DNA of 5,461 bases from an uncultured Christensenella sp. (GTDB lineage: Bacteria; Bacillota; Clostridia; Christensenellales; Borkfalkiaceae): assembly GCA_910585235.1 (NCBI GenBank), contig CAJUCM010000014.1:38929-44389 (forward strand). The letters are read 5' to 3'. The notes under the pieces were generated by a model. It made no database searches. It was not told the DNA's origin and saw nothing but the letters and a program-made list of their open reading frames with translations. Below, piece after piece: positions 5,440 through 5,461 of this stretch; positions within the stretch are counted from its first letter, which is position 1; every line of letters starts with the position of its first letter. The translations under genes were made by a program, and so were the position numbers.

Positions 5440-5448
5440 ACTATACCA
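5440..5448 (-). promoter_or_regulatory. Possible extended -10 promoter for the DUF6194-tgt operon
   Basis: TGGTATAGT on the minus strand matches an extended -10 element (TGnTATAAT) with one change. Any -35 box would fall at or just outside the right edge, so it cannot be assessed. If real, it gives a leader of about 160 nt carrying both repeat copies. Confidence 0.4.
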
Positions 5449-5461
5449 TATATAATAACAG

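Noticed and set aside
5272..5461. preQ1 riboswitch in front of the tgt operon
   Set aside because: No preQ1-type H-pseudoknot pattern could be recognised; the leader holds repeated simple hairpins instead.

Overview
The window looks like chromosome from a Gram-positive, Clostridia-like anaerobe of roughly 50% GC. The main reasons are the gene set tgt, yajC, a TIGR04086-type membrane protein, a SCIFF peptide, its radical SAM maturase and secD, all in the order known for Firmicutes/Clostridia, together with strong AGGAGG-type ribosome binding sites and sigma-A-like promoters with 17-nt spacers. The species cannot be named from the sequence. Every supported gene lies on the minus strand, so the window reads from right to left.

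Reading in the direction of transcription: 5461-5272 is a leader with an extended -10 promoter and two copies of a 34-nt imperfect repeat. Then come a DUF6194-like protein of unknown function (5271-4807) and tgt, tRNA-guanine transglycosylase (4810-3686), which overlaps it by an ATGA. Next is yajC (3559-2996), with its own promoter and an unusually long acidic tail. It ends in an intrinsic terminator whose 3' arm also carries the Shine-Dalgarno of the following TIGR04086-like membrane protein (2934-2554). A separate strong promoter drives scfA (2490-2335), a 51-residue six-cysteine SCIFF peptide. A hairpin separates it from scfB (2214-856), the radical SAM/SPASM maturase that installs the thioether crosslink(s). 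A near-consensus promoter and a hairpin-bearing leader precede secD (721 to beyond the left edge), of which only the first 240 codons are present.

The functional centre is the SCIFF (ranthipeptide) system, scfA plus scfB, set among Sec-translocase accessory genes (yajC, secD). The system is known, but its physiological role is still poorly understood. What is distinctive here is mostly regulatory and architectural: an attenuator-like hairpin between precursor and maturase, an unusual scfB start region with the Shine-Dalgarno between two hairpins, a terminator that hides the next gene's ribosome binding site, a C-terminal extension on the SCIFF peptide, and a divergent SecD N-terminus with a coiled-coil-like insertion.

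No RNA gene, CRISPR array, transposase or prophage gene was found. No gene-free stretch exceeds 300 nt.
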